Shown in pieces: positions 20,031 through 28,574 of a stretch of DNA of 64,000 nt. Made by a program: the position numbers and the translations under genes. Within the stretch, counting starts at the first letter, position 1; every line of letters begins with the position of its first letter. The stretch is from assembly GCF_014639795.1 (NCBI RefSeq), contig NZ_BMGC01000021.1, positions 1 through 64,000 on the forward strand, given 5' to 3'. The notes under the pieces are model-generated. The model saw only the letters and a list, made by a program, of their open reading frames with translations. It had not been told where the DNA came from and searched no databases. This DNA is from Gordonia jinhuaensis. Lineage in GTDB: Bacteria; Actinomycetota; Actinomycetes; Mycobacteriales; Mycobacteriaceae.

Positions 20031-21233
20031 TCACTGATTCCACCGCCGCCGCGAGGGCCAACCCGTGTACCCCTCGGCGAGGTACGTCGACCCCGCCTCC
20101 GAGGCCACCAGTGTCGAGAGCTCACCGAGCTGTCGCTGCTCGTCGAAGTCACTGGCGTCGGCGACGGTATGCAACATCGAGGTCATCCAGTAGGAAAAGT
20201 GCTGAGCCTTCCACACCCGCGAGAGCGCCCGGTCGGTGTAGGTGTCCAATGCCTCGGTGTCGTGAGAGTTGATGGCACGGTCGAGGACCTCGGCGAGCAC
20301 CCGCACGTCGGCGAGAGCGAGGTTGAGTCCTTTGGCGCCGGTCGGCGGAACGGTGTGGGCGGCGTCCCCGGCGAGCAACAGGTTGCCGTGGCGCATCGGT
20401 GTCTGCACGAAACTGCGGAAGGGCAGCACCGACTTGTCGATGATCGGTCCCTCGTTGAGCGTGAAGCCGTCAGGTCCGGCCACCCGGGCCTGCAGTTCCG
20501 ACCAGATCCGCTCCTGCGACCAGTCGTCGACGTTCTCATCGGGGCTGCACTGGAAGTACATGCGCTGGATCGTGGGGGTGCGCTGGCTGATGAGCGCGAA
20601 CCCACGCTCAGAGCGGCAGTAGATGAGCTCTGGTGCACTCTTGGGCGCCTCGGCGAGGATGCCGAACCACGCGAACGGGTACTCACGGAAGTACTGCGTG
20701 CGGTCGGCCACCAGCTTGCGGCAGATGCTGCGCGAACCATCAGCTCCCACAACGAAATCCGCGGCGATCTCACGTCGCGCCCCGGCAGCGTCGGTGAACA
20801 GCACCCGAGGAGACCCGGTGATGTCGACCACCTCGGTGTCACGGACTCCGTAGTGCAGCGCGGCGCCGCGAGCCGAGGCGGTCGCGTACAGGTCGATGAA
20901 CACATCGGTCTGCGGATACAAGGTGCACGACGCTCCGACGAGGGTCTTGAAGTCGATCCGGTGGCCCACCCCGCCGAACCGCAGTTCGATCCCCTCGTGC
21001 TCGTCGCCGTCGATGAGTACGCGCTGCGAGGCACCGGTGTCGACCAGCATCGTGACGCTGTCGTGTTCGAGGATCCCGGCGCGGTGGGTTGTCGAGATCT
21101 CGTCATAGGAACGGTTGTCCACCACCACACTGTCGATGCCCTGCAGATGCAGCAGATGGGCGAGCATCAGGCCCGCGGGTCCCCCTCCAACGATCGCCAC
21201 CTGGGTACGAATCGCACCATCACCGCTGGTCAT
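20031..21233 (-). CDS. pobA: 4-hydroxybenzoate 3-monooxygenase
   Basis: FAD enzyme that hydroxylates 4-hydroxybenzoate to protocatechuate with NAD(P)H and O2. The 400-residue protein starts at ATG 21231-21233 behind GAGGAG; an 84-residue upstream extension lacks family features. The FAD dinucleotide motif is VAIVGGGPAGL (about 11-21), the second motif VGADGSRS, and the ribityl-binding motif LLLAGDAAHTVPPTGAKG. RGFALISQRTPTIQRMYFQ aligns with the substrate segment carrying Ser212, Arg214 and Tyr222 in the Pseudomonas enzyme. It is the first gene of the minus-strand operon and diverges from an IclR gene. Actinobacterial PobA proteins often use NADH; this cannot be decided here. Confidence 0.95.
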   Translation of the reverse strand: MTSGDGAIRTQVAIVGGGPAGLMLAHLLHLQGIDSVVVDNRSYDEISTTHRAGILEHDSVTMLVDTGASQRVLIDGDEHEGIELRFGGVGHRIDFKTLVGASCTLYPQTDVFIDLYATASARGAALHYGVRDTEVVDITGSPRVLFTDAAGARREIAADFVVGADGSRSICRKLVADRTQYFREYPFAWFGILAEAPKSAPELIYCRSERGFALISQRTPTIQRMYFQCSPDENVDDWSQERIWSELQARVAGPDGFTLNEGPIIDKSVLPFRSFVQTPMRHGNLLLAGDAAHTVPPTGAKGLNLALADVRVLAEVLDRAINSHDTEALDTYTDRALSRVWKAQHFSYWMTSMLHTVADASDFDEQRQLGELSTLVASEAGSTYLAEGYTGWPSRRRWNQ

Positions 21234-21264
21234 GCACACTCCTCGTGACTTGGTTGATTGTCTT

Positions 21265-21290
21265 GTGTCATTGCGGCACAGTAATGAGAC
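21265..21290. promoter_or_regulatory. Operator candidate between pobA and a divergent IclR gene
   Basis: GTGTCATT (21265-21272) and AATGAGAC (21283-21290) form an inverted repeat with 7 of 8 matches around 10 bases, central in the 109-bp spacer. Its position is right for an IclR-type (PobR-like) regulator encoded at 21343 to control both transcripts. Confidence 0.5.
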
Positions 21291-21342
21291 TGCGATCACA
21301 CGTCGATATCGTGGTTTCACTGAGCGAAAGGCGGTGGCGAGC

Positions 21343-22140
21343 GTGGCCGGCGGTTCCCCCAGCGGCGCGTCACTGGTCGCCCGGACGGTCGCGGTCCTGC
21401 GGGCCTTCGACCCCGGCCATCGCCGCTTGTCCCTGACCGACATCGCCGCACGAGCGGGCCTCCCGGCCCCCACGACCCTGCGCATCGTCCGCCAGCTGGT
21501 CGACGCGCAGGCGCTGACCCGGCGCGACGACGGGACCTACGTGATCGGCCGATTCCTCTGGGATGTCGGGCTGCTGGCCCCGGTCAACACCGGACTGCGC
21601 GAGGTGGCCGCGCCTTATCTCCAGGATCTCCACGCCGCCACCCGCGCAACGGTGCATCTGGCGACCCGGGACGGCGACGCCGCACTCTATCTCGACCGCC
21701 TCGTCGGCCACGCCTCGGTGCCGGTGGTCAGCCGGGTCGGCGGACGCCTCCCGCTCCACGCGACCGGAGTCGGCAAAGTCCTTCTCGCACATGCCCCCGA
21801 CGACGTGCGCACTCATGTGCTGACCCACCTCAGCAGGCATACGGCATACACGGTGATGTCCCCGGGCACCCTCGAACGCCAGCTCGCCGACATCCGTCGC
21901 GTCGGATTCGCCACCACGACCGAGGAGATGACCCTCGGCGCCTGCTCGGTCGGCGTGCCCATCCGGGTGCGCGGTCGCCGCCTCGGCGAGGGCAGCGACG
22001 CCGAGGTGATCGCTGCGATCGGCATCGTGGTCGGGAGCCTTCGCCGCGACAAGTCGCGGCTGGTCTCGGCGCTCCACGTCGCCGCACAGGGCATCTCGAG
22101 AGAGCTCGTGACACGCGGGCTCACCGCCGGAGACGGTTGA
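21343..22140 (+). CDS. IclR-family regulator divergent from pobA (PobR-like)
   Basis: About 265 residues. The winged helix reads SLTDIAARAGLPAPTTLRIV, followed by GTYVIGRFLWDVGLLAP. The effector domain includes LPLHATGVGKVLLAHAP and GACSVGVPIRVRGRRLGEG. Two GTG codons (21334 and 21343) are possible starts. The AAAGG at 21327-21331 is too close to the first, so I chose the second. Its shared promoter with pobA makes it the best candidate for the 4-hydroxybenzoate-responsive regulator, as IclR-type PobR proteins are in Acinetobacter and others. It shares the region with a second IclR gene at 19180, and their division of labour is unclear. Confidence 0.82.
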   Translation: MAGGSPSGASLVARTVAVLRAFDPGHRRLSLTDIAARAGLPAPTTLRIVRQLVDAQALTRRDDGTYVIGRFLWDVGLLAPVNTGLREVAAPYLQDLHAATRATVHLATRDGDAALYLDRLVGHASVPVVSRVGGRLPLHATGVGKVLLAHAPDDVRTHVLTHLSRHTAYTVMSPGTLERQLADIRRVGFATTTEEMTLGACSVGVPIRVRGRRLGEGSDAEVIAAIGIVVGSLRRDKSRLVSALHVAAQGISRELVTRGLTAGDG

Positions 22141-22229
22141 GTACACCGCGATTGAGTACACAGCAATGTCGGCATCGATTCCGATGAATTCCACCAAAAC
22201 GCGTTGACTGCAGGCAGGCCGGGTTTATT

Positions 22230-22244
22230 ATCAGGTTTCCTGAT
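22230..22244. promoter_or_regulatory. Palindromic operator upstream of the hydroxycinnamate operon
   Basis: ATCAGG-TTT-CCTGAT, a perfect 15-bp palindrome, ends 17 bases before the first start codon of the operon. The first 13 bases recur exactly at 29860-29872, at the start of the IclR gene next to vanA. The size and position fit a MarR dimer site, so the MarR (CouR-like) protein at 28575 is the likely binder. Confidence 0.65.
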
Positions 22245-22261
22245 TATTGAGGATGGAGCCC

Positions 22262-23044
22262 ATGCCCACTGACCTGCCTGATTCCCTGCGCGTCGAGCAC
22301 CGAGGCCCGGTTGCCGTTCTGACACTGACCCGACCGCACAAGCGCAACGCGCTCGACGACCGCACGGTGCTGGGCCTCGGTGACTTCTTCCGCACGCTCG
22401 ACTCGTCGATCCGTGCCGTGGTCATCGCCGCCGACGGCGACCACTTCTGTGCTGGGCTCGATCTGTCGGAGGTCACCGAGACCACCACCCTCACCGGCGT
22501 CGCCCACTCCCAGATGTGGCATCGCGCCTTCGCCGAGATCGAATCGGGGTCGGTGCCGGTGATCTCGGCTCTCAAGGGCGCCGTCGTCGGCGGCGGACTC
22601 GAGCTGGCGGCGTCCACGCACATCAGAATCGCCGAGCGCTCCACCTTCTACGCACTGCCCGAGGGAACACGCGGACTGTTCGTCGGCGGCGGAGCATCGG
22701 TGCGCGTACCCCGTCTGATCGGCGTCGCCCGCATGATGGACATGATGCTGACCGGGCGGCGGTACGACGCATCCGAGGGTGAGCGAATCGGCTTGAGCCA
22801 GTATGTGGTCGACGACGGCGCCGGGCTGGACCGAGCGATCGAGCTGGCCGAGCGCATCGCCACCAACGCGGTGCAGACCAACTTCGCCGTCACTCGGATC
22901 CTCCCGCTGATCGCGGAGTCGAACCCGCGCGAGGGCTACGCGATGGAATCGCTGATGGCGGCGATCGCGCAGGGGACCGATGACGCGAAGTCACGGCTCA
23001 ACGCCTTCCTCGACGGCCGCGCAGCGAAGGTGACCGAGCTGTGA
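22262..23044 (+). CDS. couH: Enoyl-CoA hydratase of the hydroxycinnamate operon
   Basis: A 260-residue crotonase-fold protein, probably adding water to the double bond of p-coumaroyl- or feruloyl-CoA. The oxyanion-hole segments are HFCAGLDLSEV (about 60-70) and ALKGAVVGGGLELAA (about 101-115). YALPEGTRGLFVGGGASVR holds one acidic residue at the active site where many hydratases have two, so aldolase or lyase activity as in feruloyl-CoA hydratase/lyase cannot be excluded. ATG 22262 is chosen over ATG 22253 because only it has a properly spaced GAGG. The stop overlaps the next GTG. The symbol follows the Rhodococcus jostii cou genes and is inferred from context. Confidence 0.75.
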   Translation: MPTDLPDSLRVEHRGPVAVLTLTRPHKRNALDDRTVLGLGDFFRTLDSSIRAVVIAADGDHFCAGLDLSEVTETTTLTGVAHSQMWHRAFAEIESGSVPVISALKGAVVGGGLELAASTHIRIAERSTFYALPEGTRGLFVGGGASVRVPRLIGVARMMDMMLTGRRYDASEGERIGLSQYVVDDGAGLDRAIELAERIATNAVQTNFAVTRILPLIAESNPREGYAMESLMAAIAQGTDDAKSRLNAFLDGRAAKVTEL

Positions 23045-25080
23045 ACGCCCCCGTGACCACGGCATCTCCCGGCAGCGCCGCCACGACGACGGTCCACGAG
23101 GGCGATGTGCTGCGCACACCCTCATCCACTGACATCGACGCCGCCCGCCTCACCGCCTTCCGGCGATGGCTGCGCGACAACCGCGGCCTCACCTTCGCCG
23201 ACTACGACGCCCTGTGGCGATGGTCGGTCGACGACCTCGACGGATTCTGGTCAGCGCTGGCCGACTTCGCCGGGATCCGATTCCACGACGCACCGCGATG
23301 TGCATTCGTCGAGTCGGACGGACCCGAGATGCCCGGTGCACAGTGGTTCCCCGGCGCCACCCTCAACTTCGCCGAGCACATGCTCGGCACCGACGCCGAC
23401 ACCGACCGCACCGCGGTGATCGGCATCTCCCAGACCCGACCCGATGTCGAACTGACCTTCGGTGAGCTGCGCGAGCAGGTGCGCCGTGCCCGTAACGCAC
23501 TGTCACGGTTGGGAATCGGTGAGGGCGACCGAGTGGTGGGCTATCTGCCCAACATCCCCGAGACCCTCGTGGCACACCTGGCGGTGGTCTCGCTCGGCGC
23601 GATCTGGGCCACCTGCGCCACCGAATTCGGCGCACGCAGCGTGATCGACCGCTTCGGCCAGGTAGAACCCGACGTCCTGCTCGTGGCGGGCGGATACCGC
23701 TACGGCGACAAGGACATCGACCGCGCCGACAACGTCGCCGAGATCCGGGCCAACCTGCCCACCCTGCGCGCGGTCGTCGACATCGACTACGGGCCGTGGC
23801 GCGTACCCGATGCGTGGTCGTGGACGCAGCTGCTCGCCGAGGACGACGACACCCCGCTGTCGTTCACGCCGGTGGCCTTCGACCACCCGCTGGCGGTGCT
23901 CTTCTCCTCCGGAACCACCGCGGTGCCCAAGGCTATCGTGCACGGTCACGGCGGAATCCTGCTGGAACACTGGAAGAACGACGCGCTGTCGTGGAATCTC
24001 GGTCCCGACGATCGCATGCTCTGGTTCTCCACCACAGCGTGGATGATGTGGAACGCGCTGGTCTCGGCGCTGCTCGTCCGAGCATCCATCGTGATGATCG
24101 ACGGCAACCCGGCCTACCCCGGACCCGACTGGCAATGGCAGCTGGCCGCCAAGACCGGCGCCACCTTCATGGGTGCGGCGCCGGGGTTCGTGATGGCCGG
24201 TCGCGCAGCAGGGGTCGACCTGTCGGGACTCGACCTGAAGATCACCACCATCGGATCGGCCGGGGCGCCACTTCCTCCGGAAGGCTATGCCTGGCTGCGC
24301 GATCAGCTCGGCGATGTCGACATCAACGTCGGGTCGGGCGGCACCGATGTGTGTACCGGTATCGTGCAACACAATCCGCTGCTCCCGGTCACCGCTGGTC
24401 GCATCTCCGGACGCTCACTCGGGGTGGCCGCCACCGCATTCGACGAGGACGGTAACGAGATCGTCGGCGAGCCGGGTGAACTCGTCATCACCCGGCCGAT
24501 GCCGTCGATGCCCGTGTGCTTCTGGAACGACCCCGAGGGCACCCGCCTGGCCGACACCTACTTCGATCGCTACGCCGGGATCTGGCGACACGGCGACTGG
24601 ATCACCTTCTATCCCGACGGCAGCTGTGTGGTGTCGGGACGATCCGATGCCACACTCAATCGCGGCGGGGTCCGGCTGGGTACCGCCGAGTTCTACCGGG
24701 TGGTCGAGGAGATGCCCGAGATCTCCGACAGCCTCGTCATCCATCTGGAGGATCCGCAGGGCGGCAACGGCGACCTGATCCTGTTCGTGGTGCTCGATGC
24801 CGGGCAGACGCTCGACGACCAGCTCCGCCGCCGGATCGCGACCGACCTGCGAACGGCCCTGTCGCCGCGCCACGTTCCCGATCGCATCGTCGAGGTCGCC
24901 TCGGTCCCTCGCAACCGCACCGGCAAGAAGCTCGAGGTGCCGGTCAAGAAGATCCTGCAGGGTGCGCGGTCTGCCGACGTGGCCGCCACCGACGCACTCG
25001 CCGACCCGCACAGCCTGGACTCCTTCGTCGAGTTCGCGGCCGAACTGCGTGCGGGCGAGAAAATCCGAAAGGACTCATGA
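23041..25080 (+). CDS. Acetoacetyl-CoA-synthetase-like AMP-forming ligase
   Basis: A 679-residue member of the large acetyl/acetoacetyl-CoA synthetase group. The N-terminal extension FRRWLRDNRGLTFADYDALW, then WSVDDLDGFWSALADF and QWFPGATLNFAEHML, are typical of acetoacetyl-CoA synthetases. The adenylate P-loop is FSSGTTAVPKAIVH and the late lysine lies in RNRTGKKLEVPVKK. In this operon a beta-keto acid CoA ligase is puzzling: it may activate aryl-beta-keto acids or recycle side-chain products. A ligase-like gene (couN) occurs with couO and couM in Rhodococcus jostii, and I suspect this is its counterpart. GTG start overlaps the couH stop; its own stop overlaps the next ATG. Confidence 0.8.
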   Translation: MNAPVTTASPGSAATTTVHEGDVLRTPSSTDIDAARLTAFRRWLRDNRGLTFADYDALWRWSVDDLDGFWSALADFAGIRFHDAPRCAFVESDGPEMPGAQWFPGATLNFAEHMLGTDADTDRTAVIGISQTRPDVELTFGELREQVRRARNALSRLGIGEGDRVVGYLPNIPETLVAHLAVVSLGAIWATCATEFGARSVIDRFGQVEPDVLLVAGGYRYGDKDIDRADNVAEIRANLPTLRAVVDIDYGPWRVPDAWSWTQLLAEDDDTPLSFTPVAFDHPLAVLFSSGTTAVPKAIVHGHGGILLEHWKNDALSWNLGPDDRMLWFSTTAWMMWNALVSALLVRASIVMIDGNPAYPGPDWQWQLAAKTGATFMGAAPGFVMAGRAAGVDLSGLDLKITTIGSAGAPLPPEGYAWLRDQLGDVDINVGSGGTDVCTGIVQHNPLLPVTAGRISGRSLGVAATAFDEDGNEIVGEPGELVITRPMPSMPVCFWNDPEGTRLADTYFDRYAGIWRHGDWITFYPDGSCVVSGRSDATLNRGGVRLGTAEFYRVVEEMPEISDSLVIHLEDPQGGNGDLILFVVLDAGQTLDDQLRRRIATDLRTALSPRHVPDRIVEVASVPRNRTGKKLEVPVKKILQGARSADVAATDALADPHSLDSFVEFAAELRAGEKIRKDS

Positions 25081-26042
25081 TGATTCCCGACATCCGTCAC
25101 GCCGCCGTGATCGGTGCCGGCGCCATCGGCGCGAGCTGGTGCGCACTGCTGACCTCACACGGTATCGACGTCGTGGTCGCCGATCCGGCACCGGACGCCA
25201 CCGAGCGACTCGCCGCCGCGTTGCACGAGGTGAGCGACGATCCGGTGATCCCCACGGTGGTCGCGTCGGCGAGCGAGGCCGCGCGCGGAGCAGACATCGT
25301 CTTCGAGGCCGGCCCCGAACGGCTCGACGTCAAACAGGCACTGTTCGCCGAGCTCGACGCGGCGACCGCGCCGGAGGTGGTGCTCGCGAGCAGCTCATCG
25401 GGACTGCGCCCCAGCGAGATCCAGCTCGACTGCGTTCATCCCGAACGGGTCCTGGTCGCCCACCCGTTCAACCCCCCTCACCTCATGCCCCTCGTCGAGG
25501 TGGTGGGAGGTCGGCTGACCTCGGAGTCGGCCATCGACACCACCATGTCGGTGCTGCGAGAGCTCGGCAAGACCCCTGTCCGTTTGCGCCGCGAACTCCC
25601 CGGACACGTCGCCAACCGCCTGCAGGCCGCACTGTGGCGCGAGGCCTACCACCTCGTCGCACAGGGCGCGATATCGGCATCCGACCTCGATCTGGCCATC
25701 TCCAGCGGTCCGGGGCTGCGGTGGGCGCTGCTGGGGCCGTTGGCAACCCAGCACCTTTCCGGCGGGCCCGGCGGGATGGCACATGTACTCGACCATCTGG
25801 GGCCGCCGATGGTCGACTGGTGGGACGACCTCGGAACACCGGAACTGACACCCCAATTGATCGACACGGTGGTCACCGGTGTCACCGAGGAACTCGGCGG
25901 GCGCGAGAGCGAGGTGGCACGCGCCCGCAACGAGGCGCTTGCGCAGTTGCTCGAGCTCAAAATCCGCTACGGACTGGACCGCTCGCCCTCCGATCAGCCG
26001 TCGGCATCCGATCACAGCGCACCGGCGGGGATTCCGTCATGA
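25077..26042 (+). CDS. couM: 3-hydroxyacyl-CoA dehydrogenase of the hydroxycinnamate operon
   Basis: A 321-residue NAD-dependent dehydrogenase that would oxidise the aryl-3-hydroxypropionyl-CoA to the 3-keto thioester. The Rossmann motif is AAVIGAGAIGASW (about 9-21). LASSSSGLRPSEI and VAHPFNPPHLMPLVEVVGG (about 130-148) carry the catalytic His of the family, with GHVANRLQAALWREA following. It is not fused to a hydratase, unlike FadB. Two adjacent ATGs (25077 and 25080) are possible; the first overlaps the preceding stop. It is translationally coupled on both sides. Confidence 0.85.
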   Translation: MMIPDIRHAAVIGAGAIGASWCALLTSHGIDVVVADPAPDATERLAAALHEVSDDPVIPTVVASASEAARGADIVFEAGPERLDVKQALFAELDAATAPEVVLASSSSGLRPSEIQLDCVHPERVLVAHPFNPPHLMPLVEVVGGRLTSESAIDTTMSVLRELGKTPVRLRRELPGHVANRLQAALWREAYHLVAQGAISASDLDLAISSGPGLRWALLGPLATQHLSGGPGGMAHVLDHLGPPMVDWWDDLGTPELTPQLIDTVVTGVTEELGGRESEVARARNEALAQLLELKIRYGLDRSPSDQPSASDHSAPAGIPS

Positions 26043-27574
26043 GAGACCACGGCATCGGATCATGGCCGGCCCGACGTGCACGCATGAGCCCGGAGCGCAT
26101 CGCACTGGTCGAGGGCGAGCGAGAGGTGACCTATGGTGAACTCGACCGCCGGGTGTGCGCTGTGGCGCAAGGCCTTTCGGCTGCCGGGATACGTCCCGGC
26201 GATCGCGTCGCCTACCTCGGCCTGAACTCGATCGCCTATGTGGAGGCGATGTTCGCCACCGCCTCACTCGGCGGCGTCTTCTTCCCGGTCAATGCCCGGC
26301 TTGCAGGACCCGAGCTGGTCTACGTACTCGACAACAGTGACGCATCGCTGGTGGTGACCCAGCCCGGCTTCAGCGCACCGGAAACCTACACCGGCGCTCG
26401 CGTGACACTCGAGGACTCCGGTGAGTGGCCCGCGGGATTCCTCGGCGAGCAGACGGACCGGGTGGACATGCCAGTCGGCGCCGACGACCTGTTCATGTTG
26501 CAGTACACCTCGGGCACGAGCGGGCGTCCCAAGGGTGTGATGCTCACCCACGGCAACATCCTCACCAATGTGATGAACCTGCTGGTCGATGTCGACATGG
26601 GCAGTGCCGAGGTGGCTCTGGTCACCGCACCTCTTTTCCACACCGCCGCACTGAACCAGCTGCTGCTGCCGACCTTCCTCAAGGGAGGTACGGCATTGAT
26701 CGAGTCGCGATTCGATCCGGCGCAGGCACTCGATGCCATCGAGAACCGCGGTGTGACAACATTGTTCGGCGTCACATCGATGTACCAGTCACTGGCCGCC
26801 CAGCCGAGGTTCGCCGAGGCCGATCTGAGCGGCCTACGCCATGCGCTGTGTGGCGGGGCCCCCATCCCCGAAACACTTCTGCACACCTATCTCGACCGCG
26901 GCATCGAGATCATCCAGGGGTATGGGCTCACCGAGAGCTCACCGGGAGCGACCATGCTGCGTGCCGGCGAAGGGGCGCGCAAGCTCGGGAGTGCCGGCAC
27001 GCCATGCTTTTTCACCGACCTGAGACTGATCCGTCCCGACGGCACGCCCGCCGCGGTCGGCGAGCCGGGTGAGGTGCTCGTCGAGGGACCCAATGTCTCC
27101 CCGGGCTACTGGCACAACCCCGAAGCCACCGCGGCGAGTTTCGACGACGGCTGGCTGCACACCGGCGACGTCGCGATCCGCGACGATGAGGGCTACATCC
27201 GCATCGTCGACCGCGTCAAGGACATGTACATCTCCGGTGGGGAGAACGTGTACCCCGCCGAGGTCGAGCAGGCGATCTACACCCATCCGGTGGTCGCCGA
27301 ATGCGCGGTGATCGGCGTGCCCGACGAGAAGTGGGGTGAAGCCGGTATGGCGTTCATCCGCGTCCACGACGGTCGAAACCTCACCCACGAGGAGCTGATC
27401 GCACACCTCGACGGGCGTATCGCCCGCTACAAACTCCCCAGGGAGACGGTGATCGTCGCCGAACTCCCGCACAATCCGACCGGAAAGCTCGTGCGTTCAC
27501 GGGTCAAGGAGATGGCGATCCCGGTGACCCAGCGAGCAACTGCCGCAACGGCAGGAAGGATGACACGATCATGA
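26039..27574 (+). CDS. couL: p-Hydroxycinnamate-CoA ligase-like AMP-forming synthetase
   Basis: A 511-residue ANL-superfamily ligase that would start the pathway by forming p-coumaroyl- or feruloyl-CoA. The AMP-binding P-loop is YTSGTSGRPKG (156-166), the A5 motif is QGYGLTESSPGA, the hinge aspartate segment is GWLHTGDVA, and the catalytic lysine is K483 in NPTGK. The N-terminus begins at ATG 26039, overlapping the dehydrogenase stop; longer readings are shadows of upstream genes. Substrate choice is inferred from the operon and from similarity in context to Rhodococcus CouL. Other aryl or alkyl acids remain possible. Confidence 0.8.
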   Translation: MRDHGIGSWPARRARMSPERIALVEGEREVTYGELDRRVCAVAQGLSAAGIRPGDRVAYLGLNSIAYVEAMFATASLGGVFFPVNARLAGPELVYVLDNSDASLVVTQPGFSAPETYTGARVTLEDSGEWPAGFLGEQTDRVDMPVGADDLFMLQYTSGTSGRPKGVMLTHGNILTNVMNLLVDVDMGSAEVALVTAPLFHTAALNQLLLPTFLKGGTALIESRFDPAQALDAIENRGVTTLFGVTSMYQSLAAQPRFAEADLSGLRHALCGGAPIPETLLHTYLDRGIEIIQGYGLTESSPGATMLRAGEGARKLGSAGTPCFFTDLRLIRPDGTPAAVGEPGEVLVEGPNVSPGYWHNPEATAASFDDGWLHTGDVAIRDDEGYIRIVDRVKDMYISGGENVYPAEVEQAIYTHPVVAECAVIGVPDEKWGEAGMAFIRVHDGRNLTHEELIAHLDGRIARYKLPRETVIVAELPHNPTGKLVRSRVKEMAIPVTQRATAATAGRMTRS

Positions 27575-28461
27575 CGCGATACGAACCGCAGATCGACCTC
27601 TCGTCGGTGAGCGCGATCGACGTACACGTGCACATCGAGGCCGACGGCCACGGCCACCTGTCGCTCGACGACGAATTGATGGACGCCTCGGCCGCCTATT
27701 TCAAGGGCGGTGAACCGCGCACTCCGACTGTGGCCGATGTGGCGGCGCGCTACCGCGAGATCGGCATGGCCGCAGTGATCTTCACCGTCGACTCCACCAC
27801 GGCCACCGGCCATCCGGCGATCTCCAGTGAGGACATCGCCACCGAAGCTGCCGAACACGCCGATGTCCTCATCCCCTTCGGCTCGGTGGACCCCCGCTCA
27901 GGTGCCGACGCGGTCAAGCGCGCCACGGTGCTGGTCGAGGACTACGGCGTGCGGGGATTCAAGTTCCACCCCAGCCTGCAGGGATTCGCCCCGAACGAGC
28001 CGCAGTACCAACCGCTCTGGGGTGCCATCGAGGAACTCGGTGTGCCGGCGCTGTTCCACACCGGCCAGAACGGCATCGGCGCCGGGCTGCCGGGCGGTCG
28101 GGGGATAAAACTGCGGTACTCCAACCCGATCCTGCTCGACGACGTCGCCGCCGACTTCCCGGGACTCACGGTGATCCTCGCCCACCCGTCGGTACCGTGG
28201 CAGGCTGAGGCCATCTCGATGGCAACACACAAATCCAACGTCTTCATCGACCTGTCGGGCTGGCGGCCGAAGTATTTCCCGCCCGAGCTGGTGAAGGCCG
28301 CACGGGGGATGCTCAACCACAAGGTGCTGTTCGGCACCGACTATCCGCTGATCACACCGGAACGCTGGCTGTCGGATTTCGACGAGTTCGGCCTCGACGA
28401 GGGCCCGCGGGAGAAGATTCTGAAGACGAACGCAGCCTCGGTACTCGGGTTGACCGACTGA
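27571..28461 (+). CDS. couO: Amidohydrolase-superfamily enzyme, CouO-like
   Basis: A 296-residue metal-dependent hydrolase (amidohydrolase family 2). Metal-ligand candidates are H19 and H21 in DVHVH, H163 (LFHTG), H205 (ILAHPS) and D257 in VLFGTDYPL. In Rhodococcus jostii CouO the published metal-ligand aspartate is also residue 257, and that protein replaces the thiolase step by cleaving the aryl-beta-keto intermediate to the aromatic acid. The same length and residue number support orthology strongly. The gene's ATG overlaps the ligase stop; it closes the catabolic part of the operon 113 bases before the MarR gene. Confidence 0.85.
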   Translation: MTRYEPQIDLSSVSAIDVHVHIEADGHGHLSLDDELMDASAAYFKGGEPRTPTVADVAARYREIGMAAVIFTVDSTTATGHPAISSEDIATEAAEHADVLIPFGSVDPRSGADAVKRATVLVEDYGVRGFKFHPSLQGFAPNEPQYQPLWGAIEELGVPALFHTGQNGIGAGLPGGRGIKLRYSNPILLDDVAADFPGLTVILAHPSVPWQAEAISMATHKSNVFIDLSGWRPKYFPPELVKAARGMLNHKVLFGTDYPLITPERWLSDFDEFGLDEGPREKILKTNAASVLGLTD

Positions 28462-28574
28462 GGCCCCGACTGGAGCCCGCCCGCACCCCGCGACCCCCGA
28501 TGGCCACGTGCGCCCAGGTTGCACTGCCATCCGGCAATACTCACCTACGCTGGTCGGATGATCGGTGAACAACA

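Noticed and set aside
20031-21485. Longer 484-residue reading of pobA
   Set aside because: The first 84 residues lie in the promoter region shared with the IclR gene and lack family similarity. ATG 21233 has a GAGGAG site.
24797-26038. 925-residue reading of the hydroxycinnamate-CoA ligase
   Set aside because: The N-terminal 414 residues are out-of-frame translations of the acetoacetyl-CoA-synthetase-like and dehydrogenase genes. The ligase starts at 26039.
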